NCBI RefSeq assembly: GCF_004136555.1
Contig: NZ_NOIT01000006.1
Coordinates: forward strand, 115,220-179,219
DNA: 64,000 bases
Origin: Kocuria carniphila
GTDB lineage: Bacteria; Actinomycetota; Actinomycetes; Actinomycetales; Micrococcaceae
Direction: 5' to 3'
Made by a program: the position numbers and the translations under genes. Each line of letters starts with the position of its first letter. Positions within the stretch are counted from its first letter, which is position 1. Below, one piece after another: positions 55,691-63,211 of this stretch. Below the pieces are notes generated by a model that saw nothing but the letters and a program-made list of their open reading frames with translations, was not told the DNA's origin and made no database searches.

Positions 55691-55737
55691 TCAAGAAAAA
55701 CTTGACAGACCACCTCGTGTCAATGTTTCCTTGACAC
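55691..55737. promoter_or_regulatory. Array of inverted TTGACA-type half-sites
   Basis: TCAAG-N5-CTTGA (55691-55705) is followed by GTGTCAA-N7-TTGACAC (55717-55737); the latter ends directly at the ATG of the C45 gene. Four half-sites alternate in orientation. A protein bound to the second palindrome would cover the start of the C45 gene; the region also lies upstream of the divergent poxB. Confidence 0.5.
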
Positions 55738-56988
55738 ATGACTTGCGAACAGAAAACCAATGCATCCCGCACCCAAGCACACTGGACCGACATCGACTGG
55801 GCAGCCATCGACTGGACCGCCGTGAACTGGGCGGAGACTGCTTCACCCCGGATCAACTGGGTTGATTTCTACCGCAGTGCTCCTACCATCAACTTCGCGG
55901 GCGGAACCGCCCATCCCGTTCGTGGTACGTCCACCGCGAGTGATACACAGACCACCGCAACCGGGACCGGCGACGAGAACTACGGCGCAGCGGCGTCGTC
56001 GTGGACCGCTCAGCGCGAATTTCCCGTGACCGTGTTCGGTATCCGCGAGCCGCAGCCGGGCCCGCGTTGGAAGGCCCTGTTCGACGCGACCTGGCCCGCC
56101 TACCGTGCCTTCTACCAGTCCGGCCCGGACGCGCGACCCGAATTGGCAGAAGCCCGCGGCATGCTCGAGAAGTACATGCCCGAGCTGATGCCCACGTGGC
56201 GCAAGCTCGTGGAATTGACCGGCAACGACGACGTCGCGGCGCGCTTCCTGACCATGTGGAACTTCCCCGCGTTCGCACCGGCGTGCTCGCAGGCCGCCCT
56301 CACCGGCGAGGAGACCTCGCTGACCCGCAACTACGACTACGTCCCGAGCCTGTGGGAAGCCACCGTGTACTCGAGCGAGTTCACCGGGCGCAAGGTCATC
56401 GGCACCGGTGACTGCCTGTGGGGCCTGCTTGACGGCATAAACGACGCCGGTCTGGCCGTGTCCCTGACGTTCGGCGGCCGCCCTGGATCGGGCCCGGGCT
56501 TCGCGGTCCCGATCGTGATCCGCTACCTGCTGGAAGTGGCCGAAACCGCCGAACAGGCACGCGAGCTGCTGCGGGACCTGCCGGTCTCCATGTCCTACAA
56601 CATCACGGTGGTGGACACTTCCGGCGACAAGTTCACCGCGTTCGTGGCGCCGGGCCAGCCGGCCGAGTTCTTCGACGCCTGCACCGCGACCAACCACCGC
56701 GGCAAGGAGCCCGAGTACCCCGCCAAGGCCGCACAGTTCTTCTCCAAGGAGCGTCTCGAGCACTTGGACCGCACGGTGGAAACCGAGATCACCGCGGACG
56801 AGATGCGCGATCAGTTCCTCACGGATCCGCTCTACCAAGACAACTTCTCCGGCGGCTTCGGCACGCTGTTCACCGCTCACTACCGCCCGGACAAGGGACA
56901 CGTTGAGTACCGCTGGCCCGGTGTGTCCTGGAAGCGCGGTTTCGAGGACGCGGACGACACCCTGGACGTCGTACTGGTGGGCCGCTGA
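55738..56988 (+). CDS. C45-type autoproteolytic acyltransferase/hydrolase with tryptophan-repeat N-terminus
   Basis: 416 residues, Ntn-hydrolase superfamily (isopenicillin-N acyltransferase-like). The probable nucleophile is Cys183 in FPAFAPACSQAALTGEE, at the start of the mature chain; SLTRNYDYVPSLW and WGLLDGINDAGLAVSLTFGG are further family landmarks, and CTATNHRG precedes the C-terminus. Self-cleavage before Cys183 is inferred from the family. Residues 15-45 contain repeated I/V-D/N-W units (HWTDIDWAAIDWTAVNW), which the core family does not have. The substrate is probably an amide or acyl conjugate. No ribosome-binding site is visible; the start abuts an inverted repeat. Confidence 0.8.
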   Translation: MTCEQKTNASRTQAHWTDIDWAAIDWTAVNWAETASPRINWVDFYRSAPTINFAGGTAHPVRGTSTASDTQTTATGTGDENYGAAASSWTAQREFPVTVFGIREPQPGPRWKALFDATWPAYRAFYQSGPDARPELAEARGMLEKYMPELMPTWRKLVELTGNDDVAARFLTMWNFPAFAPACSQAALTGEETSLTRNYDYVPSLWEATVYSSEFTGRKVIGTGDCLWGLLDGINDAGLAVSLTFGGRPGSGPGFAVPIVIRYLLEVAETAEQARELLRDLPVSMSYNITVVDTSGDKFTAFVAPGQPAEFFDACTATNHRGKEPEYPAKAAQFFSKERLEHLDRTVETEITADEMRDQFLTDPLYQDNFSGGFGTLFTAHYRPDKGHVEYRWPGVSWKRGFEDADDTLDVVLVGR

Positions 56989-57010
56989 GCCTCGGTGGGA
57001 TGATGGTCAC

Positions 57011-57268
57011 GTGAGTACCGAAATTCCTGAACCCAGTGACGGACCTACTCCCGTGGCCCAGCTGGAGAGCGCGGCCATGGAGGTCGTGCGCCAGCTCGCC
57101 GCCAGCGGTGACCCGGAAGCGTTCCAGGCGCTCCTGCGCTTGAGCGGAACCGTGGGCGAGTCCCTCGGGATCAGCGCGCGCAACGTTGCGGCGGCGTCGT
57201 CGTGGACCGCCGTGGCCGGTGCGGCCGGGACCTCCCGGCAAGCGGCCTGGTCCCGCTGGAAAGCCTGA
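57011..57268 (+). CDS. Small protein with helix-turn-helix-like end, unknown
   Basis: 85 residues from GTG, 22 bases after the C45 gene. The body is helical (VAQLESAAMEVVRQLAASGDPEAFQALLRLSGTVGESL). The end, ASSWTAVAGAAGTSRQAAWSRW, matches the pattern SWxxIGxxLGxSRQAAxxRW of small actinobacterial DNA-binding helix-turn-helix units. A transcription role is inference. The ribosome-binding site is weak. Confidence 0.6.
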   Translation: MSTEIPEPSDGPTPVAQLESAAMEVVRQLAASGDPEAFQALLRLSGTVGESLGISARNVAAASSWTAVAGAAGTSRQAAWSRWKA

Positions 57269-57277
57269 CCTATACCT

Positions 57278-57322
57278 TAAAAGCTTTGGCCCCGCACGGT
57301 GCGTGCGGTGCCAAAGCTTTTA
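57278..57322. terminator. Strong bidirectional terminator
   Basis: TAAAAGCTTTGGC pairs with GCCAAAGCTTTTA, with an inner CCGCAC/GTGCGG stem. The stem carries A and T runs on its two sides, so it works for both the 57011 gene and the convergent fumarase gene. Confidence 0.85.
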
Positions 57323-57366
57323 GCCGAGAGCCGGTGACCGATCGCTAGGACCGATCAGTGGTTGGC

Positions 57367-58773
57367 TCAGTAGTTACCGGTCATGGTGGTGACGTCCAGA
57401 GCCTTGTCCAGCTGCTCCTCGGTGAGCTTGTCGCCGTCCACGTAGCCGAGCTCGATGGTGGCCTCGCGCACCGTGACCTTGTTGGCCACGGCGTGCTTGG
57501 CGATCTTGGCCGCGGCCTCGTAACCGATGGCCTTGTTGAGCGGGGTCACGATGGACGGAGAAGCTTCAGCCAGGAAGGTGCAGCGTTCCTCGTTGGCGAC
57601 CAGGCCGTCAACCATCTTCTCCGCGGCAACGCGGGAGATGTTGGCGAGCAGGCGGATGGACTCGAGCAGGTTGGCGGCCATCACGGGGATGCCCACGTTG
57701 AGCTCGAACGCGCCGTTGGTGGAGGACAGTGCCACGGTGGTGTCGTTGCCGATGACCTGGGCGGAGACCTGGATGGCGGCCTCGCAGATCACGGGGTTGA
57801 CCTTGCCCGGCATGATGGAGGAACCCGGCTGCAGGTCGGGGATGTGCAGCTCGCCCAGACCGGTGTTGGGACCGGATCCCATCCAGCGGATGTCGTTCAT
57901 GAACTTCATGTAGGAGTACGCGATGTTGCGCAGCTGCCCGGAAGCCTCGACCAGACCGTCACGGTTGGCCTGGGCCTCGAAGTGGTTGCGGGCCTCGGTG
58001 ATCGGCAGGCCGGTTTCTTCGGCCAGCAGCTCGATCACGCGGGCGGAGAAACCGTCCGGGGTGTTGATGCCGGTGCCCACGGCGGTGCCGCCCAAGGGAA
58101 CCTCGGCCACGCGGGGCAGGGAAGCGTCGATGCGCTCGATGCCGTAGCGGACCTGTGCTGCGTATCCACCGAACTCCTGACCCAGGGTCACCGGGGTGGC
58201 GTCCATCAAGTGGGTACGGCCGGACTTCACGATGTTCTTGAACTCTTCGGCCTTCTTCTCCAAGGAGGTAGCGAGCACATCCATGGCGGGCTTGAGGTCG
58301 TTGATCAGCGCGTTGGTCACGGCCACGTGCACGGAGGTGGGGAACACGTCGTTGGAGGACTGCGAGGCGTTGACGTGGTCGTTGGGGTGGACCTCCACGC
58401 CCTCGGACTCCAGCGAACGGGAGGCCAGGGTTGCCAGGACCTCGTTGGTGTTCATGTTGGAAGAGGTTCCGGAACCGGTCTGGAACACGTCGATGGGGAA
58501 GTTCTCGTCGTAGTCACCGGAGGCGACGGCGTCAGCGGCGTCGCGAATGGCCTGAGCGCGCTGGGCGTCCAGGACACCCAGTTCCTCGTTGGCGGTGGCT
58601 GCGGCCTTCTTTACCTGGGCGAGCGCCTTGATGTGCTGGCGCTCCAGGGTGGAGCCGGAGATGGGGAAGTTTTCCACGGCACGCTGGGTCTGGGCGCGGT
58701 ACAGGGCGTTCTTGGGAACGCGGACCTCACCCATGGTGTCGTGCTCAATGCGGTACTCAGTATTTTCTGCCAT
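57367..58773 (-). CDS. fumC: Class II fumarate hydratase
   Basis: 468-residue iron-independent fumarase interconverting fumarate and malate in the TCA cycle. Superfamily blocks are [33 protein letters not shown] (substrate site), [21 protein letters not shown] with the catalytic His, and the signature [16 protein letters not shown] with the mobile-loop serine. ATG 58773 gives the family N-terminus; the frame is open to 58920 without similarity. It lies in the fum-DUF4245-glpX neighbourhood, with a carbonic anhydrase inserted. Confidence 0.96.
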   Translation of the reverse strand: MAENTEYRIEHDTMGEVRVPKNALYRAQTQRAVENFPISGSTLERQHIKALAQVKKAAATANEELGVLDAQRAQAIRDAADAVASGDYDENFPIDVFQTGSGTSSNMNTNEVLATLASRSLESEGVEVHPNDHVNASQSSNDVFPTSVHVAVTNALINDLKPAMDVLATSLEKKAEEFKNIVKSGRTHLMDATPVTLGQEFGGYAAQVRYGIERIDASLPRVAEVPLGGTAVGTGINTPDGFSARVIELLAEETGLPITEARNHFEAQANRDGLVEASGQLRNIAYSYMKFMNDIRWMGSGPNTGLGELHIPDLQPGSSIMPGKVNPVICEAAIQVSAQVIGNDTTVALSSTNGAFELNVGIPVMAANLLESIRLLANISRVAAEKMVDGLVANEERCTFLAEASPSIVTPLNKAIGYEAAAKIAKHAVANKVTVREATIELGYVDGDKLTEEQLDKALDVTTMTGNY

Positions 58774-58812
58774 GACCCCTAGCTTATGCGCTCGGATCGG
58801 GGCCGGGCTGAC

Positions 58813-58836
58813 GGTGGCGTGCCGTGACACGCCACC
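58813..58836 (-). terminator. Hairpin between carbonic anhydrase and fumC
   Basis: GGTGGCGTG pairs with CACGCCACC around six bases, 26 bases past the carbonic anhydrase stop. No T-run, so it may be partial. Confidence 0.4.
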
Positions 58837-58861
58837 TTGCCGTGCAGAATCGAGTGCGCTG

Positions 58862-59536
58862 TCAGCCGCGCTCCGGGAACCACGGGCCGTGGCCGTAGAC
58901 GAGTTCGGCCTTGCCGGCATCCAGGTGATAGAACACGCCGATCACTGCGGCGTCACCCTTGGAGACGGCCGCCGCGATCGAACGGGACTGGTCCAACATG
59001 CGGGCGGCAGTCTGCTTGGTGTGCTCCACGACCATGTCGGAGAGGGTGTCCAGACCCTTGCGCTTGGACTCCAGGACGGAAGGCGTGATGCGCTCCACCA
59101 GGTCGCGCTGGAAGCCGCGCGGTAGCTCGCCGGAGTCGACGGCGTTCTTGGTCGCCGTCACGGCGCCGCACGAGTCGTGGCCGAGCACCATGATCAGGGG
59201 AGTGCCCAGCACATCGATGGCGTACTCGAGCGTCCCCAGCACCGCATTGTCGATGACCTGCCCGGCGGTGCGGATCACGAACGCGTCACCCAGGCCCAGG
59301 TCGAAGATGATTTCCGCGGCCAGCCGGGAGTCCGAGCAGCCGAAAATCACGGCGAACGGCTTCTGTTTATGCTCCAGTTCCTTACGGCGCTGCGCATCCT
59401 GGTGGGGATGCAGGGTCTCACCTGCGATGAACCGCTCGTTGCCGTCCTTCAATCGCTGCCAAGCATCCTGCGGCGTCTTGGGCATGCTGGTCGGCTTGTC
59501 GGCGTCGCTGATCTTCGGTTGGATCTTTTCGCTCAC
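58862..59536 (-). CDS. Beta-class carbonic anhydrase
   Basis: 224 residues, hydrates CO2 to bicarbonate. Zinc ligands are seen in [13 protein letters not shown] (Cys, and the Asp-Arg dyad) and [16 protein letters not shown] (His and Cys). [28 protein letters not shown] is typical. The C-terminus ends in [14 protein letters not shown]. Start is GTG with GGGAG upstream. It may supply bicarbonate for carboxylation reactions and precedes fumC on the same strand. Confidence 0.94.
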   Translation of the reverse strand: MSEKIQPKISDADKPTSMPKTPQDAWQRLKDGNERFIAGETLHPHQDAQRRKELEHKQKPFAVIFGCSDSRLAAEIIFDLGLGDAFVIRTAGQVIDNAVLGTLEYAIDVLGTPLIMVLGHDSCGAVTATKNAVDSGELPRGFQRDLVERITPSVLESKRKGLDTLSDMVVEHTKQTAARMLDQSRSIAAAVSKGDAAVIGVFYHLDAGKAELVYGHGPWFPERG

Positions 59537-59841
59537 GGTGGCTCCCGGTTCGACTCACGGTTGGTGCGTCACGGGAGCGTGCCCCGGTGGCGCGTTCCTA
59601 GCGTAAACCTCAGGGTGTTGTGCCACGCACCGCGCATGAACATCTGGGCCAGCGAATCCCGAGCGCAAACAAATATGGCAGACGTTCGTAGCAAAAACCG
59701 CACTTCGCGTGCGAACCACTACCCCAGATGCCGGGAGACCAACAATGTGTGCGAACCTCTGCCCGAGATGCAGGCAGCGCCGCGGATTCTGCGAACCTCT
59801 ACCTCAGATGTGCCGCTCCATGATGCGGGCGAGGTGTGGGC
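59537..59841. other. Gene-free region with a 40-bp-period repeat
   Basis: About 305 bases between the carbonic anhydrase start and the DUF4245 stop. The left half shows nothing recognisable beyond a possible promoter for the carbonic anhydrase. The right half holds three degenerate repeats (59709-59811, separate entry). Confidence 0.6.
59709..59811. repeat. Three degenerate repeats with exact 40-bp period
   Basis: GTGCGAACCACTACCCCAGA (59709), GTGCGAACCTCTGCCCGAGA (59749) and CTGCGAACCTCTACCTCAGA (59789), each followed by TG, are 40 bases apart. The conserved core is about 23 bases and the intervening 17 bases differ. The core GCGAAC...CCTCAGATG is the reverse complement of the repeat near 15372. 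Confidence 0.7.
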
Positions 59842-60483
59842 TCAGCGCCCCTCGGCCAGCGCCTTCGCAACGTGCTCGAATTCGCCCTCGGTCGCCTTGC
59901 CCGTAAGGATCACGGTGGAATCATCGAGTTCGCCGACCCACGCGGTGAATTCTTCCTGCTTACCCGAGGGGTCACGGTGGTGAATGTCCCACGAGATGCC
60001 ACCCACGTTCTTCTGCCCGGTCGCGGGAATCAGTTCTGTGCGCTGGGCCAACCATGTGGGGTTGGACTCGGCCGTCTGCACCATTTCGACCAACCGGTAA
60101 TTGGGGGAGAGGTAGCCAACGCTCCAGAGGGGAACGCCTTCTTGAGAGTTGGCCTGCCAGCGCGCGTAGTTGGCGGTCCAGTCGTCGCCAAGTTCGGGCG
60201 CAGCCGGAGTGAACTCCGCTTGCTCCGCTACGAAGCCCGCTTCCTCGGAAACGTTCACATCCGCGCGGTAGGGCTGAGCATCAGGCTTAGGAGCGAGCCA
60301 CAAGAACGGCAGGATGAGCATGAGCAGCACCGCCATGGAGATGATCATGCCGCGGATGGGTGCGTTGATTTTGGCCGCCTGCTTGGTGGTGATCTGGGGC
60401 AGCGGGGCGCCTTCCTCCGGGGTTGCGGAGGTGACCTGAGGCTCGTCAGGTTTGCGGGGCGGCGTCGTAGCTGAATCACTCAC
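59842..60483 (-). CDS. DUF4245 family membrane protein
   Basis: 213 residues: a proline-rich cytoplasmic start ([20 protein letters not shown]), one membrane helix ([21 protein letters not shown], about 45-65), and an extracytoplasmic domain ending [54 protein letters not shown] is the conserved middle. Function unknown; Rv1100 of M. tuberculosis, next to glpX, is the counterpart from memory. GTG 60483 is chosen; the frame runs upstream to 60639, past the glpX start, without similarity. Confidence 0.82.
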   Translation of the reverse strand: MSDSATTPPRKPDEPQVTSATPEEGAPLPQITTKQAAKINAPIRGMIISMAVLLMLILPFLWLAPKPDAQPYRADVNVSEEAGFVAEQAEFTPAAPELGDDWTANYARWQANSQEGVPLWSVGYLSPNYRLVEMVQTAESNPTWLAQRTELIPATGQKNVGGISWDIHHRDPSGKQEEFTAWVGELDDSTVILTGKATEGEFEHVAKALAEGR

Positions 60484-60627
60484 CCCTCTATTGTGCCGTG
60501 CCGTGACATACCCGCCCAATCGGACAAGGCCGGGGATATGCTGGAAACGCACGCAAGGCTTGTGTGCTCGCCCACGAACACGTGCGTCGCGAGATTCACG
60601 AGCGCAGCTGACTCGAAGGTGAGGAAC

Positions 60628-61641
60628 ATGGCGACTCAAACAACCGCAGGTAGCGCTTCAGGTAACGCGGCGGACCGAAATCTGGCTCTGGAACTGGTCC
60701 GCGTTACGGAGGCTGCCGCAATTGCCGGTGGTCACTGGGTTGGCGCGGGTGACAAGAACCGAGCGGACGGCGCGGCAGTGGACGCCATGCGTTCGTTCCT
60801 GTCCACGGTGAGCTTCAACGGAACCGTGGTGATCGGTGAGGGCGAGAAGGACGAAGCCCCCATGCTGTACAACGGCGAGCAGGTGGGTGACGGGCACGGC
60901 CCCGCTTCGGATGTGGCCGTTGACCCCATTGACGGAACCCGGCTCACCGCTCTGGGCATGAACAACGCCCTGGCCGTGATTGCCGTGGCGGACGGCGGTT
61001 CGATGTTCGACCCCTCCGCCGTGTTCTACATGGACAAGCTCGTGGTCGGCCCGGAAGCCGCTGACATGGTGGACCTGCGTCTGCCTGTCAAGCAGAACCT
61101 TCACCTCGTGGCCAAGGCCCGCGGCGTGAAAACCAACCAGCTCACCGTCTGCGTGCTGGACCGTCCCCGTCACCAGGGTCTCGTGGACGAAATCCGCGCG
61201 ACCGGTGCCCGTACGCGCATGATTCTCGACGGCGACGTCGCCGGCGCTATCGCTGCGTGCCGCGAGGGAACCGGCGTGGACGTGATGATGGGCATCGGCG
61301 GTACGCCGGAAGGCATCGTGACCGCGTGTGCAGTCAAGGCCACGGGTGGTGTGATCCAGGGTCGCCTGGCTCCCACCGATGAGGCCGAGCGCGAGAAGGC
61401 AGCCGAAGCGGGCCTGGACGTTGACCGCATCTTGACCACGGACGAACTGGTGACCTCGGACAACTGCTTCTTCGCAGCAACCGGTATCACGGACGGCGAT
61501 CTGCTGCGGGGTGTGCGTTACCGCGGGCCCAGGATCACCACCCAGTCCATCGTGATGCGTTCCAAGTCCGGCACCGTGCGCATGGTCGAAGCCGAGCACG
61601 TGGCCAAGAAGTGGGAGAAGTACGAGCGCGGCAACAACTGA
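60628..61641 (+). CDS. glpX: Class II fructose-1,6-bisphosphatase
   Basis: 337 residues, gluconeogenic fructose-1,6-bisphosphatase of the GlpX type, the main one in actinobacteria. Metal and substrate motifs are [17 protein letters not shown] and [25 protein letters not shown] and [20 protein letters not shown] follow. ATG 60628 has GGTGAGGA just upstream; the frame is open back to 60493. It is divergent from DUF4245. Confidence 0.95.
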   Translation: MATQTTAGSASGNAADRNLALELVRVTEAAAIAGGHWVGAGDKNRADGAAVDAMRSFLSTVSFNGTVVIGEGEKDEAPMLYNGEQVGDGHGPASDVAVDPIDGTRLTALGMNNALAVIAVADGGSMFDPSAVFYMDKLVVGPEAADMVDLRLPVKQNLHLVAKARGVKTNQLTVCVLDRPRHQGLVDEIRATGARTRMILDGDVAGAIAACREGTGVDVMMGIGGTPEGIVTACAVKATGGVIQGRLAPTDEAEREKAAEAGLDVDRILTTDELVTSDNCFFAATGITDGDLLRGVRYRGPRITTQSIVMRSKSGTVRMVEAEHVAKKWEKYERGNN

Positions 61642-61669
61642 TCCACTGGCCTCTTTGAAGTCATTGAAT

Positions 61670-61709
61670 ACTCGCGCGTGATTGCCCCACGGGGTGGTCA
61701 CGCGCGAGT
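61670..61709 (+). terminator. Terminator of glpX
   Basis: ACTCGCGCGTGA pairs with TCACGCGCGAGT, with an inner CCCC/GGGG, 28 bases after the glpX stop. No T-run follows. Confidence 0.6.
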
Positions 61710-61765
61710 GCTGTCCACAGCTAAGCTGTATGACGGTGTGCTGGGGACTAACGAAAGGACGCACC

Positions 61766-63211
61766 GTGTCATTGAGCGTGAACCCGTGTGACAACCGGAA
61801 GACGTGGGACGCCAGGGTTCGCGTGACCGGCGGAAATCCCCAGCTGCTGTGGGGTATCGGCGAGGCAGAAGCCCTCAGCGATGAGCAGATCAGCGTGGAA
61901 CGCGTGATGGTGAACCGCGCCAATCAAACGATCGGCTACGGCCAGCTCCTGATCTACCCCGAAGACAAGCACACGGTGGTGGACGCTCGATCATTGCACG
62001 TGAAGAGTCCCCACGAACTCGTCAAGGTGCTGGGTGCGCTTCAGGACTACGCCCGCGAGAAGCACGACGGTGCGGTCCTTCGCATCAGCCCGGACACAGC
62101 GGTCAACCCGCAGCTGCTTTCCGACCTTGAAGAGGCGGGCTATCGCCGTCGGGACAAGATCCGCAAGGGTGAGGCCGGCCCCCGCGAACTGATCGTGCGT
62201 CTGGGCGAAACCGAGAGCGACCTGTCGAAGCGTCTCTCCAGCGGGACCCTCGAACGTTGCCGTGCCGGACTCAAGGTCGCCGGCGTGAAGGTTCGCCGCG
62301 TTTCCGCCAACACTCAGAGCTTGGCCAACGTAGGCCTGCGCACCGCTCACATCGATGATCTGCTCAAGGCTGTGGGCCAGGACTCCGTGTTCCTGGTGGC
62401 CACCGAACAGGCCGAGGGTGAGCAGGAAACTGCACTTGGCTACCTGTGGTTCGTGCACACCGGTGAGTCCGCGCTGTTGTATCGCGTGGGCTTCACTGAT
62501 CGCGCCCGCCAGTTGGGTGTGGACGACGCTCTCTTGCTCACCGGTCTGGTGCAGCTCCAGCAGCGCCGCGTCCACAATGTGGTGGCCGGCGATCCGGATT
62601 CCGAGAACGCGTCTGTGGTTCTGCGCGAGCTCGCCGAGGAGCAGCGTGAGATCCTGGGCGTGTGGGAGTACCCACTGGTCAGCGCCTATCAATTGGCTGG
62701 CCGCGCCGAGAAGACCAGGCACAAGATTTTCGGAGAGCGCCCGCCCAGGAAGAAGCGCCGCTTCAAGGTTCTTTCGGCGCAGCCCGCTCGCGAGGATGAT
62801 CCCACCGCGCCCGAGACCGGTTCCCTCGCGGCGCAAGATGCCAATAGCGCCGTCGACGCCGATCCGGACCTCGCTCGCCAGCCCGCCGCACCCAAGCAGA
62901 AGAAACAGCCGAAGTCGGCCAAGCCTGCGGCGTCGGTTTCCGAACCCTCAGGTGACGCGGCGACCGACACCGCTGACACGACCGAGCAGCCAGCGAAAGA
63001 CAAGAAGTCACGTAGCCTGCCCAAAGTCACGGTCCCCAAGGTGTCCATGCCCACGCGCCCATCCTTCATGAAAAAGGACGACGCCGACGACGCCGCCTCG
63101 AGTGCCGATTCGAATGGCACCGATCCTGCCGAGCGCGGAAAGGTCCGCGGCTTCGCGCGACGGGTCGTGGACGAGGGCACCGCCGCCATGCGCGACGCCG
63201 CGCGCTGGTAA
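61766..63211 (+). CDS. FemAB-like (peptidoglycan bridge) aminoacyltransferase with long basic tail
   Basis: 481 residues. The N-terminal GNAT-type half starts KTWDARVRVTGGNPQLLWGIGEAEALSDEQISVERVMV and ends GYGQLLIYP, the usual opening of FemX/FmhB proteins. ELIVRLGETESDLSKRLSSGTLERCRAGLKVAGVKVRRV is the signature preceding the second half, and YLWFVHTGESALLYRVGFTDRARQLGVDDALL fits the acyl-transfer domain. If active it would add amino acids to lipid II from aminoacyl-tRNA. Residues from about 330 to the end are a disordered Lys/Ala/Pro/Asp-rich tail (KQKKQPKSAKP, KVTVPKVSMPTRPS). GTG start with AAAGGA upstream. Assignment is from pattern similarity only. Confidence 0.65.
   Translation: MSLSVNPCDNRKTWDARVRVTGGNPQLLWGIGEAEALSDEQISVERVMVNRANQTIGYGQLLIYPEDKHTVVDARSLHVKSPHELVKVLGALQDYAREKHDGAVLRISPDTAVNPQLLSDLEEAGYRRRDKIRKGEAGPRELIVRLGETESDLSKRLSSGTLERCRAGLKVAGVKVRRVSANTQSLANVGLRTAHIDDLLKAVGQDSVFLVATEQAEGEQETALGYLWFVHTGESALLYRVGFTDRARQLGVDDALLLTGLVQLQQRRVHNVVAGDPDSENASVVLRELAEEQREILGVWEYPLVSAYQLAGRAEKTRHKIFGERPPRKKRRFKVLSAQPAREDDPTAPETGSLAAQDANSAVDADPDLARQPAAPKQKKQPKSAKPAASVSEPSGDAATDTADTTEQPAKDKKSRSLPKVTVPKVSMPTRPSFMKKDDADDAASSADSNGTDPAERGKVRGFARRVVDEGTAAMRDAARW

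Noticed and set aside
59709..59811. Three ~23-bp repeats separated by 17 variable bases looked like a miniature CRISPR array.
   Set aside because: The repeats are imperfect, the spacers are too short, and no cas gene or leader is nearby.
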